The notes under the pieces: model-generated
Databases searched by the model: none
Seen by the model: the letters and a program-made list of their open reading frames with translations, nothing else
Told to the model about the DNA's origin: nothing
Assembly (NCBI RefSeq): GCF_030815415.1
Contig: NZ_JAUSWW010000001.1
Location: 682,001-746,000 of the forward strand
Direction: 5' to 3'
Length of the DNA: 64,000 bases
Source: Streptomyces canus
GTDB lineage: Bacteria; Actinomycetota; Actinomycetes; Streptomycetales; Streptomycetaceae
Translations under genes and position numbers: made by a program
Shown here: one piece after another, positions 46,303 through 55,652 of the stretch
How positions within the stretch are numbered: the first letter of the stretch is position 1
Layout of the letters: each line of letters opens with the position of its first letter

Positions 46303-46660
46303 TCAAGCAGCGCCTCGCACGGGGCGGGGCCGGACCATGGGAGGCCTCTCTGGAGGGTTGTCGAGAAGTTCAAGAAGGGCGCGTCCGGGCCCTGCGCGCC
46401 GGCGCGCTCGCCTCCCGCGGAGCTCTCGAACGCGGTCGGCGGCGCGGTCGCTGTCCACGCCCATCGCGATCAGAGCGGCGCTCGCGGTGCGCGTGCCGTC
46501 ATCGACCCAGGTCCCGGCGTTCACGCACTCCAGGAGCCCCAGCAGGTGCCCCTTCAGCGCTCGGCTCAGAGGACCGGACGGAACGCTGGTGTGGAAGACC
46601 CCCTGTCGCTGCCCTTGGGCGATGATCGCTGCCGCCGTCTCACGCGCAGGGGCATGCCCG
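46303..46660 (-). pseudogene. TetR-family regulator, C-terminal remnant
   Basis: The frame reads AIIAQGQRQGVFHTSVPSGP, then LKGHLLGLLECVNAGTWVDD and ALIAMGVDSDRAADRVRELR, the helical ligand-binding end of a TetR protein. The helix-turn-helix half is missing and no start is present upstream of about 46660. A 5' deletion is inferred. Confidence 0.65.
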
Positions 46661-46805
46661 CGTCACACTCCGCTGTAATTCAGATGCTCGACCGGGAGCC
46701 GCCCCGCTACAGTGGGCCCTGTTCAGGTGCGCAGGCTGCGGCTACTTCTCTTCCAAAGAATCCGTACCGCCGCCGACTTCGATCTCTGGACACTCAAGGC
46801 CTCGA

Positions 46806-46837
46806 GCCGCCCGCCACGGGGGAAACCGGCGGGCGGC
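46806..46837. terminator. Strong GC hairpin, probable transcription terminator
   Basis: GCCGCCCGCC (46806-46815) pairs exactly with GGCGGGCGGC (46828-46837) around a 12-base loop. It lies about 200 bases downstream of the membrane protein gene at 47044-47886. No T-run follows, as is common in streptomycetes. Confidence 0.55.
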
Positions 46838-47043
46838 CTCGTCATGTCGCCACAGCAACCGGCACCGCTGTCGGCGTACGGACTGCTCGCACCGGCGTCT
46901 GGCCGGCGCACTACAGCACCGGCACATCTGCACAACGCCCTCCTGCCCATAGCCAGGTGCCACTCGGGGCTGTCGCGGAGATCCCCCACGCCCCGAACCA
47001 TCTGGAGCGACGCCATCTCCCTCGGCCTGGTCACTTCTCTGCC

Positions 47044-47886
47044 CTATGGGTGTTCGCCGAATTGGAGAAGCCCGGCGAGGGAGAAACACAGGGCGCCGGT
47101 GAGGGTTCCCCAGTTGGCGATGTCGGCGTTGACCAGGCTGTCGGTGGCGGGGCGAGTGTAGGCAGCGAGCGCGGAAATCATGAAGAGGGCGGAGCCGAAC
47201 TGGTTCACGGCGACGATCCGCCAGCCGAGGCTGCGCGGGCGGAGACAGGGCCGACCGTGGCAGATCTCGACGAAGCCCAAGTGGCCGGAGACCAGGAACA
47301 GGGCGCAGCCGATCACATCGGGCACCCAGATCAGCCGGTTGACCTGCTGGACGTTCAGACCCTGCAGGAAGGAATCCAGCAAGTTGACGGCGAAGACAAG
47401 TGTGCCCGCGAAAAGGACGAACGTGCTCAGCCAGTCCACCCGCATCGGCTCGTAACTCCACCACCGCCAGCCGCCGGTGACCAGTCGGCCTTCGCCGCCG
47501 CCTTCGTGGCGGGGCGCGTTGATCACCTGGAGCAGTGACACGTACCCGCCGGTGCTGAAGAACAGGCCGCCCGCGAAGTAGATCGAGGCGCACTCGGTGG
47601 CGGCGCCGGAGCCGAACTGAGCGACGGCCGCACCGGCGGCGAAGAGCGCCCCGCCGATGACGAAAGCGATCGCCGCGATGACGTTGAGTCGGTTCAGGCG
47701 GGCGATCGCAACGGCGTCCGCGCGGATGGGCCGAGCGGCCGCGGCACCGTGGGAACGCAGGGCGAGTACGCCGCGTCGGCGAGCCAGCCGTGACTCCCAC
47801 ACGGCGGTGCCGCCGCCGGGAGGGCGCCAGGTGAGCCGGGTGGTGAACGGTCCCGCGCCATCGGCGCGCTGCTCAGGCTGTGCCAC
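47044..47886 (-). CDS. Integral membrane protein with YrhK-like repeats
   Basis: 280 residues. A basic cytoplasmic N-terminus of about 65 residues is followed by about seven hydrophobic segments (VIAAIAFVIGGALFAAGAAV, TFVLFAGTLVFAVNLL, then VIGCALFLVSGHLGFVEI, and a final LTGALCFSLAGLLQF). The motif WVPDVIGCALFLVSGHL resembles YrhK-domain membrane proteins. No catalytic residues are evident; function unknown. Confidence 0.75.
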   Translation of the reverse strand: MAQPEQRADGAGPFTTRLTWRPPGGGTAVWESRLARRRGVLALRSHGAAAARPIRADAVAIARLNRLNVIAAIAFVIGGALFAAGAAVAQFGSGAATECASIYFAGGLFFSTGGYVSLLQVINAPRHEGGGEGRLVTGGWRWWSYEPMRVDWLSTFVLFAGTLVFAVNLLDSFLQGLNVQQVNRLIWVPDVIGCALFLVSGHLGFVEICHGRPCLRPRSLGWRIVAVNQFGSALFMISALAAYTRPATDSLVNADIANWGTLTGALCFSLAGLLQFGEHP

Positions 47887-48027
47887 AGGTCCAGCCGAGA
47901 ACGTCAGGCGCGACCGGAGGAGAGGCGAAAAAACGCCTTCCTGGCCAGCCGTCGCCGCGGCCTGCGGGGGTGTGGCATGGCGCCTCGCCAGTCCGGTCTC
48001 GGCGGCGGGTTGCGGAGCGTGGTCGGT

Positions 48028-48270
48028 TCATGCGGGCGGGATGGCGGCGATATCGCCCTCTTCCCCGGGGCTGATGGGCGGGCGTCGTGTGGTGCCGCGC
48101 CACGTGTTGCGGACCAGGGTTGACCCGTTCCACGAGGGCAGGACAGGGCCGAGGTACTGCCACGGGGCCGGCAGGCAGGCGGCTGCGTTGACTCCTGCGG
48201 CGGAGGGGTGGTCGAAGAAGACGACGATGACGACTGTGAGCAGGATGCCGACCGAGCCGCTCAGGCCCAT
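48028..48270 (-). pseudogene. C-terminal fragment of an ABC-2-type permease-like membrane protein
   Basis: GSVGILLTVVIVVFFDHPSA, then GVNAAACLPAPWQYLGPVLP and SWNGSTLVRNTWRGTT resembles the last helix and loop of YhgE-like or ABC-2 permeases (APWQFLGPxLPxGxxxxLVRN). The upstream part is absent, and the remaining frame starts at an internal ATG. A truncated gene is more likely than an 80-residue protein. Confidence 0.5.
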
Positions 48271-48782
48271 TGGGGTCCGTACTCCGGTCTGTGCATCGGC
48301 CGGAGAAGCCTCCTGCGTCGCTCATGGCATCCCCCCGGTCACTGGGCGCTTGGAGCGCCTCACTTCATGCGCCCCGGAACACGCAGCGACTCTCCCAGAT
48401 GAAGTCGAGCAAAACGATCATTTCATGCACGTTTTATCCATATCGGTTCGGGTAGCGACGCGACCGCCGTGGCACGCGAGGCGCATGAGCCAGACAGGGA
48501 CCTGCGACGTCCCCGCAGGCGGTGCCGAGAGACTTGTGGCCAGTGGTTGTGCTCGTGCGTGACGAGTGGATAGAGGTCGGCGGGCTGCGAAAAACGAAGC
48601 CACTTCCGCTCAACACACGAAAGCCATGAACGGGCCAGACATCCTTCGACCTTCTCCGAACCCGCATCCTGATTGGCCAGCAAGCGTGATCTCAAAATGC
48701 CGAAGCCCGCGGCCCCGAGCAGTTTTACAGTCAGACGCCGTGAGTACGGACCCGTGGCCGTGGAACGCGGCTTGCCCGGGAC
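48271..48782. other. 510-base stretch without a supported gene
   Basis: Only short crossing frames. An A/T-richer patch near 48410-48460 could be a promoter, but no clear pair of boxes is seen. Confidence 0.35.
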
Positions 48783-49201
48783 TTGTCGAGCGCCCTACTC
48801 GAGGGGCTGCAGCCTTGGGTGGCAGACGGCCACCAGGCAGGGGCCACTTGGGGCAGCTGGGCTGAGATCGCGGGACTGGACCCAGCAACTGCTCCGGAGC
48901 AGTACATTGGCCGGCTCACATGGTCGTCCCTGGCGCAGCCGGCACTTCTGCATCAGCAACTCGTGCCCGCCGAATGGCCCCGGAGCTTGTCGCAGCGGTA
49001 GGTCCACCCCCGCACGAACTGGAAGCAAGCGACCACGTTGTCCAGTGGAAGACCGGAGACCTGCATTACCAGTACGAGTCCTTGACGGCTGGATCCATCC
49101 TGGGCCCCAGGTCTCACTGTCCACACGTATTTGCCGCCATGAAGGCTCTGGCGGATCGTTTCGGTGAGGACGCTGTCCGACTCGTCGTGGCATTCGACTG
49201 A
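48783..49201 (+). CDS. Hypothetical protein(s) in two overlapping frames
   Basis: The frame from 48783 reads LLEGLQPWVADGHQAGATWG, then AGLDPATAPEQYIG, and a second from 48920 to 49201 reads ELVAAVGPPPHELEASDHVV, then FAAMKALADRFGEDAVRLVV. They have similar coding bias and adjoin, so they may be one protein with a shift near 48920 or two genes. I do not recognise them. Confidence 0.4.
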
Positions 49202-49284
49202 CCAAAACTCATCAGCTGGTCGACCACGGAACTGCGGCCAAAGCCAGATTTCACAGAGCGCCATCAGCCGCAGCCGACCACGAC

Positions 49285-49542
49285 ATGCCCGAGCCGAAGG
49301 GCTGGAACGACGACCGCACCGCCGTCCGCTTCCTGTGAGAGGACACCGCCCCGCACCGGGCGGCCTACCTGCTGCTCCTGGAGAAACTCGCCCACGACGA
49401 CCACGGCTCCGGCCAGCCCTCCGAGGTCGAGGACCAGGCCAGCGCCGCCTCCCGGGGCAAGGACGGTGACGACACCCCGCCGACCGAGCCGCACCGGCTA
49501 GACCACGGCGGAGATCGGTCGCGCTGCCTCACTCGGGCCTAG
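49285..49542 (+). pseudogene. Small hypothetical gene with an in-frame TGA
   Basis: ATG at 49285 gives MPEPKGWNDDRTAVRFL, then TGA (49336-49338), then in the same frame EDTAPHRAAYLLLLEKLAHD and an acidic tail to the TAG at 49542. A Trp or Gly codon changed by one base would restore an 85-residue protein. Ten bases later the XRE-like gene begins, so the two were probably one operon. Confidence 0.5.
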
Positions 49543-49552
49543 GCTGACCCAG

Positions 49553-50293
49553 GTGACAGGGTCCCCAGGGTTCGATGTGCTGCTGAACCGGCTGGCAAAG
49601 CACCACGGGCTGTGCGCTGATGACCTGTCCCGCTTGTCCTCTGTCCCGGCGGCTGAGGTGCGGGCGGTGTTGGACGGCGCACCGCCCGGCGCGTCGTTGC
49701 TGCGACGACTCGCCCCTGTTTTCCAGCTGGAGGCCGAGGACCTGTACGTCATTGCCGCAGCGGCTTTGCCGTTGGAGATGACGCCCCTGGACCCGCGGGC
49801 CGGAACGACTGTGGCTCGCCTCGCTTGGCACGCAGCTCGGTTGCCGAGGGATCAACGGTACCAATTGCGTCGGCTCGCGCAGTCGCTCCCGCAGGAGCGC
49901 CGCACCCAGCCGGACCCGGAACCGCGCGCGCATCTGCAGTACCCGCCGGGTCCTGGCGGACTCCTCATGCGCCTGCTCGCCAACCGGAACCTGGGATGGT
50001 TGGCGGGAGCACAGACATTCCTGACCTTGACCGGCCGGTACTGGTCTGCGGCAACGTACGGGCAGGTCGGCCACGGCTGCATAGAGCTGACACCCGATCT
50101 CCTGGCCGACTACGCCATCGTGCTCGGCATCCGTGCCGACGACCTAGCCGCACTGACCGGCGTCAAGCTGCAAGACCGCACGGCGCCCCCCTCGGAGGTC
50201 GCCGTCGACGTAACCGGCCTCATCTGGGACGTCCGCCGCCTCACACTGGACCAGATACAGCACCTGCGCGACACCGCGAAGAGCACGAGTTGA
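49553..50293 (+). CDS. Helix-turn-helix (XRE-like) protein of unknown role
   Basis: 246 residues from GTG. The N-terminal part (FDVLLNRLAKHHGLCADDLS, then VPAAEVRAVLDGAPPGASLL) is arranged like an XRE helix-turn-helix. The C-terminal part repeats a similar pattern (GCIELTPDLLADYAIVLGIR, then ADDLAALTGV). The middle is Arg/Pro-rich. Such proteins are common in streptomycete accessory regions; targets are unknown. It follows a small broken gene and precedes a SUKH-type gene on the other strand. Confidence 0.7.
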   Translation: MTGSPGFDVLLNRLAKHHGLCADDLSRLSSVPAAEVRAVLDGAPPGASLLRRLAPVFQLEAEDLYVIAAAALPLEMTPLDPRAGTTVARLAWHAARLPRDQRYQLRRLAQSLPQERRTQPDPEPRAHLQYPPGPGGLLMRLLANRNLGWLAGAQTFLTLTGRYWSAATYGQVGHGCIELTPDLLADYAIVLGIRADDLAALTGVKLQDRTAPPSEVAVDVTGLIWDVRRLTLDQIQHLRDTAKSTS

Positions 50294-50302
50294 TCCAGGC
50301 GA

Positions 50303-50740
50303 CTACAACTGATACCAGTCGTCGCCACCTTCGCGAAGCGAGCGCATGAGGTAGTCCCGCAGGTCGCCGGCCACCCACCGCCTGCTGTCGCTCTCGTGCT
50401 CCCACACGAAGATGTCGGGACGCTGCGGTCTCTGCACGAAAGCGAAATGATCACCACCCCCGTTGTCTCCGAAGAACAACAGGGCATCAAACGACATATA
50501 CAACTGGGCAAAGGACGGGTCGGACCAGAAGAGACGGTTCCGCTCGACGATCTGGTCGAGTGCCCAGACGGTATCGACCGCGGTTGGTCCGATCACCCCG
50601 TTGCTCTCCAGGAGCATGTGCTGCAGCTCTGCAGGAAGGTCACGGCCCAACCGCCGCTCGGCCTCGGCGAGTTGGGCGTCATGAACTGGCTCCCGGAAGC
50701 CGACACCAGGAAAGATCTGCAGGGCCGTCTGTCTCCACAT
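50303..50740 (-). CDS. SMI1/KNR4 (SUKH)-family protein
   Basis: 145 residues with the SUKH fold pattern: AQLAEAERRLGRDLPAELQH, then LLESNGVIG, and the later FFGDNGGGDHFAFVQR and WVAGDLRDYLMRSL. SUKH proteins often serve as immunity proteins against polymorphic toxins, but no toxin gene is seen next to it. No ribosome site is obvious before the start. Confidence 0.88.
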   Translation of the reverse strand: MWRQTALQIFPGVGFREPVHDAQLAEAERRLGRDLPAELQHMLLESNGVIGPTAVDTVWALDQIVERNRLFWSDPSFAQLYMSFDALLFFGDNGGGDHFAFVQRPQRPDIFVWEHESDSRRWVAGDLRDYLMRSLREGGDDWYQL

Positions 50741-50742
50741 GA

Positions 50743-50997
50743 TCAGAATCGTAGTGACCCGATTCGCTGACTACACACTGAGCCCGGCCAAGCAGAACTC
50801 GCCGTCCGGGTAACGACACCACGGCCCGCCACCAGGTCAACCACACCCAAGGCGAACACGCCCGCCAGCTGCGCGAGGCCCACGAACAGCAACTCCGCAG
50901 TTTCCCAGGGCCGCTCGAGCCGACGGGACAGCGGATCAATCACGGGGCCGCCGCACCGACCACCACGGCCAGCCAGGAAAAGCACCAGGCGAGCCAT
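50743..50997 (-). CDS. Small membrane protein(s), overlapping frames
   Basis: The ATG at 50997 has GGAGGAG 8 bases upstream and opens 84 codons with a hydrophobic stretch ELLFVGLAQLAGVFALGVVD. In a second frame the preceding sequence AAPVVALGAVAAVVALLESE, then PSWLAWCFSWLAVVVGAAAP ends at 50940, overlapping a GTG at 50943 by 4 bases. So either two coupled small membrane proteins or one frameshifted two-helix protein. Function unknown. Confidence 0.45.
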   Translation of the reverse strand: MARLVLFLAGRGGRCGGPVIDPLSRRLERPWETAELLFVGLAQLAGVFALGVVDLVAGRGVVTRTASSAWPGSVCSQRIGSLRF

Positions 50998-51254
50998 GAG
51001 GGCATCTCCTCCGACTCGAGCAACGCCACCACCGCAGCAACCGCTCCCAGTGCCACGACCGGAGCAGCCACCCGTCGCGCCCTGACCCGAAAGACTTGCG
51101 CCGTCTTCCGCCCCCGTCCCCGGCCACGAACATCTCAGCGTAGAGCCGACGAACCGCACCAGGGACTCCATGAGGAGCGACCCAGAACGCGGCGCGAGCT
51201 GTATGGGGCAGGCGAACCCGCGCCCGGGCCAAAGCAGGCGACGGACCGGTGCGA

Positions 51255-51932
51255 TCAGAGCAGGCGCAGGACGCCGACGACCTTGCCGAGGATCTGCGCC
51301 TGGTCGCCCGGGATCGGCGCATAGGCGGGATTGCGGGGCATGAGCCACACCCGCCCGTCCTCTTCTCGCCGACGCAGCACCTTGACGGTGGCCTCGTCGT
51401 CCAGCAGCGCGGCGACGATGTCGCCGTGGTCGGCGCTGTCCTGACGCCTGACGGTCACGATGTCGCCGTCGCAGATCGCCGCGTCGACCATGGAGTCCCC
51501 GGACACCGTCAGGGCGAACAGGTCGCCGTCGCCCACGACTTGGCGGGGCAGGGAGTAAACGTCCTCGATCATCTCCTCGGCGAGCAGCGGGGCGCCGGCG
51601 GCGATCCGGCCGACGAGTGGTACGTCGACGGGCGCCTCACCGCGGTTGCCCAGGTCGGGTGCCCACGAGGGCCTGACCCGGTAGGCGCGAGGACGGTGCG
51701 GGTCGCGGTAGAGGACACCTTTGCTCTCGAGCGCCATCAGCTGGTGGGCGACCGAGGAGGTGCTGGCGAGATCCACGGCTGCGCCGATTTCCCGCATCGA
51801 CGGCGGATAGCCCCGCCGGTCGACAGACTCCGTGATGTAGCGGACGATCGCGGCCTGGCGCTCCGTCAACTCGCCCGCTGCGGTCCGCGGGCCCGGAGGG
51901 CGGCCTCGACGAGCGTGGCTGGTGGCATCCAT
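51255..51932 (-). CDS. LexA-type SOS repressor, second/divergent copy
   Basis: 225 residues from the ATG at 51932, 8 bases after GGAGG; the upstream ATG at 51947 overlaps that site. The winged helix [20 protein letters not shown], then [20 protein letters not shown] precedes a peptidase S24 domain: self-cleavage bond Ala112-Gly113 in RIAAGAPLL, catalytic Ser147 in SGDSM and Lys184 in ATVKVL. All residues for RecA-stimulated cleavage are present. It is clearly LexA but looks diverged from the usual streptomycete protein (shorter linker and N-terminus). Its place in an accessory region suggests an additional copy; the chromosomal one is not in the window. Confidence 0.85.
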   Translation of the reverse strand: MDATSHARRGRPPGPRTAAGELTERQAAIVRYITESVDRRGYPPSMREIGAAVDLASTSSVAHQLMALESKGVLYRDPHRPRAYRVRPSWAPDLGNRGEAPVDVPLVGRIAAGAPLLAEEMIEDVYSLPRQVVGDGDLFALTVSGDSMVDAAICDGDIVTVRRQDSADHGDIVAALLDDEATVKVLRRREEDGRVWLMPRNPAYAPIPGDQAQILGKVVGVLRLL

Positions 51933-51993
51933 CCGGGGCACCTCCATACAAGATCAGCAGAACGCGACCTTAACCCGCCACCCCTTACAAATG

Positions 51994-52007
51994 GAACACT
52001 CTTTCGA
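51994..52007. promoter_or_regulatory. Degenerate SOS box upstream of the LexA-type gene
   Basis: On the minus strand TCGAAAGAGTGTTCCA (52007-51992) matches the actinobacterial box TCGAAC-N4-GTTCGA at 10 of 12 positions. It lies about 60 bases before the start codon, a suitable place for autoregulation. Confidence 0.5.
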
Positions 52008-52225
52008 CTTCTGGGCGGAATGACCGCAGGCCTCGCGCGCCGACCACGCCCTGCGGCACACTGCGGCACACTGCGCGGCGAGGATGAGCGCTCTGCGCTG
52101 CGCTCCCCGCCTGCCGACGAGTGGCTCCTCATCGTCTCCTGTGCGACCGGGCACGTCGTCGAGAGCGGCGCTTCTCATGCAGTCCGGTATGAGCGCGTTC
52201 AGCGGCGCGTTGGCGGCGATCGTCG

Positions 52226-52572
52226 TCACCGTCTCCGGTAGAACCAACTTCCCTCGTAGTCGCGGTCAACGGTCTCCTGCGACTCGCAGGTGAACCCGCG
52301 ATAGAGCTCAGCCATATCGTGCTCAGCGACAACTCTGCGCACTCGGCCGTCAACAGTTGCGTCCTGCTGGCCGGCATCGCGTTCCCGTCTGTTGGGACGC
52401 CGAGCCACACCGCGAAATAGAAGGGTTCACTGAAGGCGACGACGAACTCCACGAGAATCACGCCCTCAGCGGCGAACTCACGGAGCAGCCCCTCCCTCAC
52501 GCCCTCGATGCGTTCCCAGTCCGGCTGCGGCTGCTTTTGCTCCCACAGCCTGCGGCCCCGCTGCTTGCTCAT
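52226..52572 (-). pseudogene. Hypothetical protein, frameshifted
   Basis: MSKQRGRRLWEQKQPQPDWE, then VREGLLREFAAEGVILVEFV and FYFAVWLGVPTD read in one frame. From about 52385 the next frame continues RERDAGQQDATVDGRVRRVV, then MAELYRGFTCESQETVDRDY to a stop at 52226. One indel joins them into a protein of about 115 residues. It is of unknown function. Confidence 0.6.
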
Positions 52573-52745
52573 GGCCAGTGCCCCTCCCCCGTTGTCGCCC
52601 TGAGCCCACCTGCCTCGGCATCAGCCCGTCGTCCACGGCGGGGGCAGGACAATCCCTGGCGGGAGCAAGTCGGCAGCGTAGACCTCAAGAACGCGTTCAG
52701 CCAGCTGGAGAGCGCGTCCCGAAGCGCAGTGCGATGGAACGCGCC

Positions 52746-52775
52746 GCGGCCCCGGAGGGGTCACTTCGGGGCCGC
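52746..52775. terminator. GC hairpin, probable terminator
   Basis: GCGGCCCCG (52746-52754) pairs with CGGGGCCGC (52767-52775) around a 12-base loop, in a gene-free area. Confidence 0.5.
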
Positions 52776-53274
52776 GTCTGCGCTGTGTGGGAGTGAAGGG
52801 CGGTCGCCTACGCGGCGAAAGGCAATGCAAGGCTTCAGCCGAACGATCGTCCCTGCATGCGATAGGTGAGGCCCGGGGACACAGTCACCTTCACTCCCAC
52901 ACCCCTCCCAACACCACGTCCCCGACGCGCATTCCCAGCTGCGCTGAAGGCCGCAGCAGACGCTGGCTCGCGGAACCGGGTACCGCGTCGGAGGTATGCG
53001 GCACACAGGTGTCGGCACGGCTGGTGGGGCGAACTCGCCACGGACCGGCGGAAGTGCACGGCATGGGCCGGCGAGAGCGGCAACATGCCAGGCGCCCGCC
53101 GCGGCCGCACCAGCTCCGGGTGTTGCACCCCCTTCTTCACCTCAGCCAACACGCGGCAGCGTCCCTGAATGATCGATTCCAAGGGATGCCTGCAGGGTGG
53201 TCGGCGGCCGAAGCCACTGCGAGACTCTCAGGCGGCGAGCTGCTGGCTTTGGCTGTCGAGGTGGCAGCGGGCGG
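52776..53274. other. 500-base stretch without a supported gene
   Basis: Crossing Arg/Pro-rich frames only; nothing recognisable. Confidence 0.35.
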
Positions 53275-53664
53275 TCAGGCGTCAGGATCGACTTCGGGGT
53301 GCGTGAACCGCACGGGCTTGCCTAGCGACCGGGCGTAGGCGATTTCGGCTCGGGTGCTGTCTCCGATGTAGTCGCCGACTACGAGAACCTCATCAGCGAG
53401 CCGGATCTTCGCCCGGTGCAGATGGTCGAGTCGAACCTTCAGCGACTCGGCCTCGACAGGATCGGACCCAAGTTCGTGCGGCGACTTCATGTCACAGCCC
53501 GGCTTGACGACAATCTTCCCGGCTTTGGTCTCCCGCAGATCGGCCTCGGTCATCTCGGTCATGAAGCGGGTGGAGCCGCAGATCACGACGATACGCGGGA
53601 GGCTCAACAGCTTCTTCGCCTCGGTGAGCTTCTCCTCAGGGGTGAGTAGGTGCGGATGTGACAC
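53275..53664 (-). CDS. Nucleoside 2-deoxyribosyltransferase-like protein
   Basis: 129 residues: IVVICGSTRFMTEMTEADLR opens a Rossmann-like strand-loop, and DEVLVVGDYIGDSTRAEIAY, then SLGKPVRF holds the Asp/Glu pattern of the nucleoside 2-deoxyribosyltransferase superfamily. Such small proteins are frequent in phage and plasmid regions and act on nucleosides or nucleotides. The GTG at 53664 follows AGGAG. Exact activity unknown. Confidence 0.75.
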   Translation of the reverse strand: MSHPHLLTPEEKLTEAKKLLSLPRIVVICGSTRFMTEMTEADLRETKAGKIVVKPGCDMKSPHELGSDPVEAESLKVRLDHLHRAKIRLADEVLVVGDYIGDSTRAEIAYARSLGKPVRFTHPEVDPDA

Positions 53665-53784
53665 TGGTTTCTCCTGGTGGTGTGGGCCAAGGGGTGCCTG
53701 CGGAGACGAGTCGGCCGACAGGGACGCGATCGTCGCCGTCCACCATGATGGCGCGGGCAGCTTTCCTCCGCGGCGGGGAGGTCG

Positions 53785-53963
53785 TCAGCTCCTCCAGAGT
53801 GGCAACGTGCCGTGGTCGTACAGGTCACGGACGGTGGCCATGCGGGCGTCCAGCGACCCCTGCCGGTCGGTGGCTGAGTGGCGGCTAGCGCCTGGTCCAC
53901 GCCGAGCACCAGGACCACGGGCCCGGCGGTCGCCGTGGCGGTGAGCAGCGTGCGGCGGTGCAT
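53785..53963 (-). pseudogene. Fragment with a Tat/hydrophobic start, frameshifted
   Basis: MHRRTLLTATATAGPVVLVL, then DQALAA resembles the hydrophobic patch of XRE-type proteins or a Tat leader. After a shift the other frame gives TDRQGSLDARMATVRDLYDH and ends LPLWRS at 53785. Only about 55 codons remain. Function not assignable. Confidence 0.4.
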
Positions 53964-54144
53964 CGGGTCCTCCTAGGCGTGCGGACTGGCCGTCACTTTA
54001 GAGTCCGCGGATGCCGACGGGACCGGTGGTGAAGGGGCTCTGGCACGACGCCGCCGACTGCGGCCCGTGGTCGGGCCCAAGCATTGTCCGGGTGAGATTC
54101 CCCGAATCGGCCGCACGGCCGGCCGTCGCCACCAGGATGAGGCG

Positions 54145-54832
54145 GTGACGAGTACCGCAGACCTCTGGCACCACTACGGTCGCGTCCGCGCCGAACGCGA
54201 CCGCGCCGTCCCACAGACCTTCCACTGGGTCTGGAGCCAAGACGGCGGTCCCGGCCCGGAGGTCCTCGGCATTCTGACGGGCCGCATCGTCGGCGACCTG
54301 GGTGCCGGATCTGCCCGCCACGCCGCCCATCTGGCGGTCCACCACTCCCCCGCCCGCATCGTCGCCGTCGACGGCTCACCCGCCCAGTACGACATGGCCG
54401 CCACGCTGTTCGGCCACCTCGCACCGCGCCTGCGCATCGTCTCAGCCGACGCCGTACGCCATCTGACAGCGCGTCCTGACACCTGCGACGTGCTGTGGCG
54501 TCTGCGGCGCCGTCGATTTCACCGACCCGCGCTCGCTACTGCCGGCGACAGCAGCCGCTCTGCGCCCGGGTGGCCGTTTTGTGTTCTCCACCCTGGCGCA
54601 CTATCTGAGCGGCCTGCCCGCGCAGCCGGACGCCGTGGCTGCCGACATCCCGGCGCGAACACCCGAGGGCAAGGAGACCACGATGCGCCGCTGGGTGCTC
54701 CAGGAGCACGTGTGGGTGAAGGTCCTGGACGAGACCGGATTCACCGGCATCAACGTTGACCTACTGCCCTCGCCGACCGCCGGGCCTCGTTGCGCCGCCA
54801 CCCTCCTGGTAACAGCCCATCGCACGTCCTGA
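54145..54832 (+). pseudogene. SAM-dependent methyltransferase, frameshifted
   Basis: From GTG 54145: TADLWHHYGRVRAERDRAVP, then the SAM-binding motif VGDLGAGSARHAAHLA and IVAVDGSPAQYDMAATLF. After CDVLW (about 54497) the frame is lost; in the next frame SVCGAVDFTDPRSLLPATAA, then LRPGGRFVFSTLAHYLSGLP continues motif III and the C-terminus to 54832. One indel near GGCGTCTGCGG explains it. The substrate is unknown. Confidence 0.8.
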
Positions 54833-55354
54833 GCGCTGACGTCGCCCGGCAGACCTACGCCCTTGCGCGCGGCTGCCGGACGCGGCCAGCGGGCCGCACC
54901 GGGTGTGAGCAGCCTGTCAGCGGACTGACGATGGCCTGCCTCCCGATCTTGTTCAAGCGTGGCCAAAGCCTGTGCCGTACGGGCCCGGGAACAAAAATCA
55001 GCGCGCGTGCAGTGCCTCGCTGGCACCAGGGACGTAGTGCGTCACAGCGTCGGCGACATCCCTACAGGGCCGGAGCCTGGCCCAGGACCGTGAGCCGAGA
55101 AAGCCGCAGGGCCCGTCCGCGCTTGCGGACAGGCCCCACACTCGAGCGCCGGGCAGGCCTTGCACCTGCATCTCCCCGCAGGAAGCGGGACGTCTTTCCT
55201 TGGACCACCAACGCAACACCAGCCAGCCTGAGTTGCGGCCACCAGCTCGTGATCAAGTCTAGCGCGGCGAAACCCCCGCCCTCCACTCAAGGCCCAACCA
55301 CTACCTCGCGTACAGGAACACCGGATCCGGAGATACGCACACGGCCCTGTTCCG
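54833..55354. other. 520-base stretch without a supported gene
   Basis: No frame with motifs or ribosome site was found; crossing Arg/Pro-rich frames only. Confidence 0.35.
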
Positions 55355-55600
55355 TTACAGGAGGGTGCCGTCGAGCTGGGGTGCGGGCAGCCGGCTGATC
55401 GCCCGGGGCCAGCGATACGGCGATCTGGGCGAAGCGGGCGTCGTCGTCGGTGAGATGACCAACGCGATGGTGTTGAAGGCGGCGTGGGTGAGTTCGGAGT
55501 GGCCGTCTTCGCTGTGGTCGGCGCGGTCCACGACCCGCAGCGCAGCATGGACCAGGCGAAGGCGACCACGTCGGAGTTGGTCATGCCGAAAGGGTGGGCG
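55355..55600 (-). pseudogene. Unknown protein fragment, frameshifted
   Basis: ALVAHPFGMTNSDVVAFAWS, then MLR is followed in the next frame by VVDRADHSEDGHSELTHAAF, then NTIALVISPTTTPASPRSPY and LPAPQLDGTLL with TAA at 55357-55355. It reads as one protein with a shift near 55540. No start is identified and I do not recognise the family. Confidence 0.4.
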
Positions 55601-55652
55601 ACGAGCGCGGCCTTGCTCTTTGCCGGGGGTGCGCGGGTCGCGGCGGGGCCCC

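Noticed and set aside
49336..49338. TGA read as selenocysteine
   Set aside because: No selenoprotein family resemblance and no hairpin directly after it; a plain nonsense change is simpler.
50303..50740. SUKH protein as part of a toxin-immunity locus
   Set aside because: No toxin with a polymorphic N-terminal trafficking domain or nuclease domain was found in the adjacent genes, so only the single immunity-like protein is reported.
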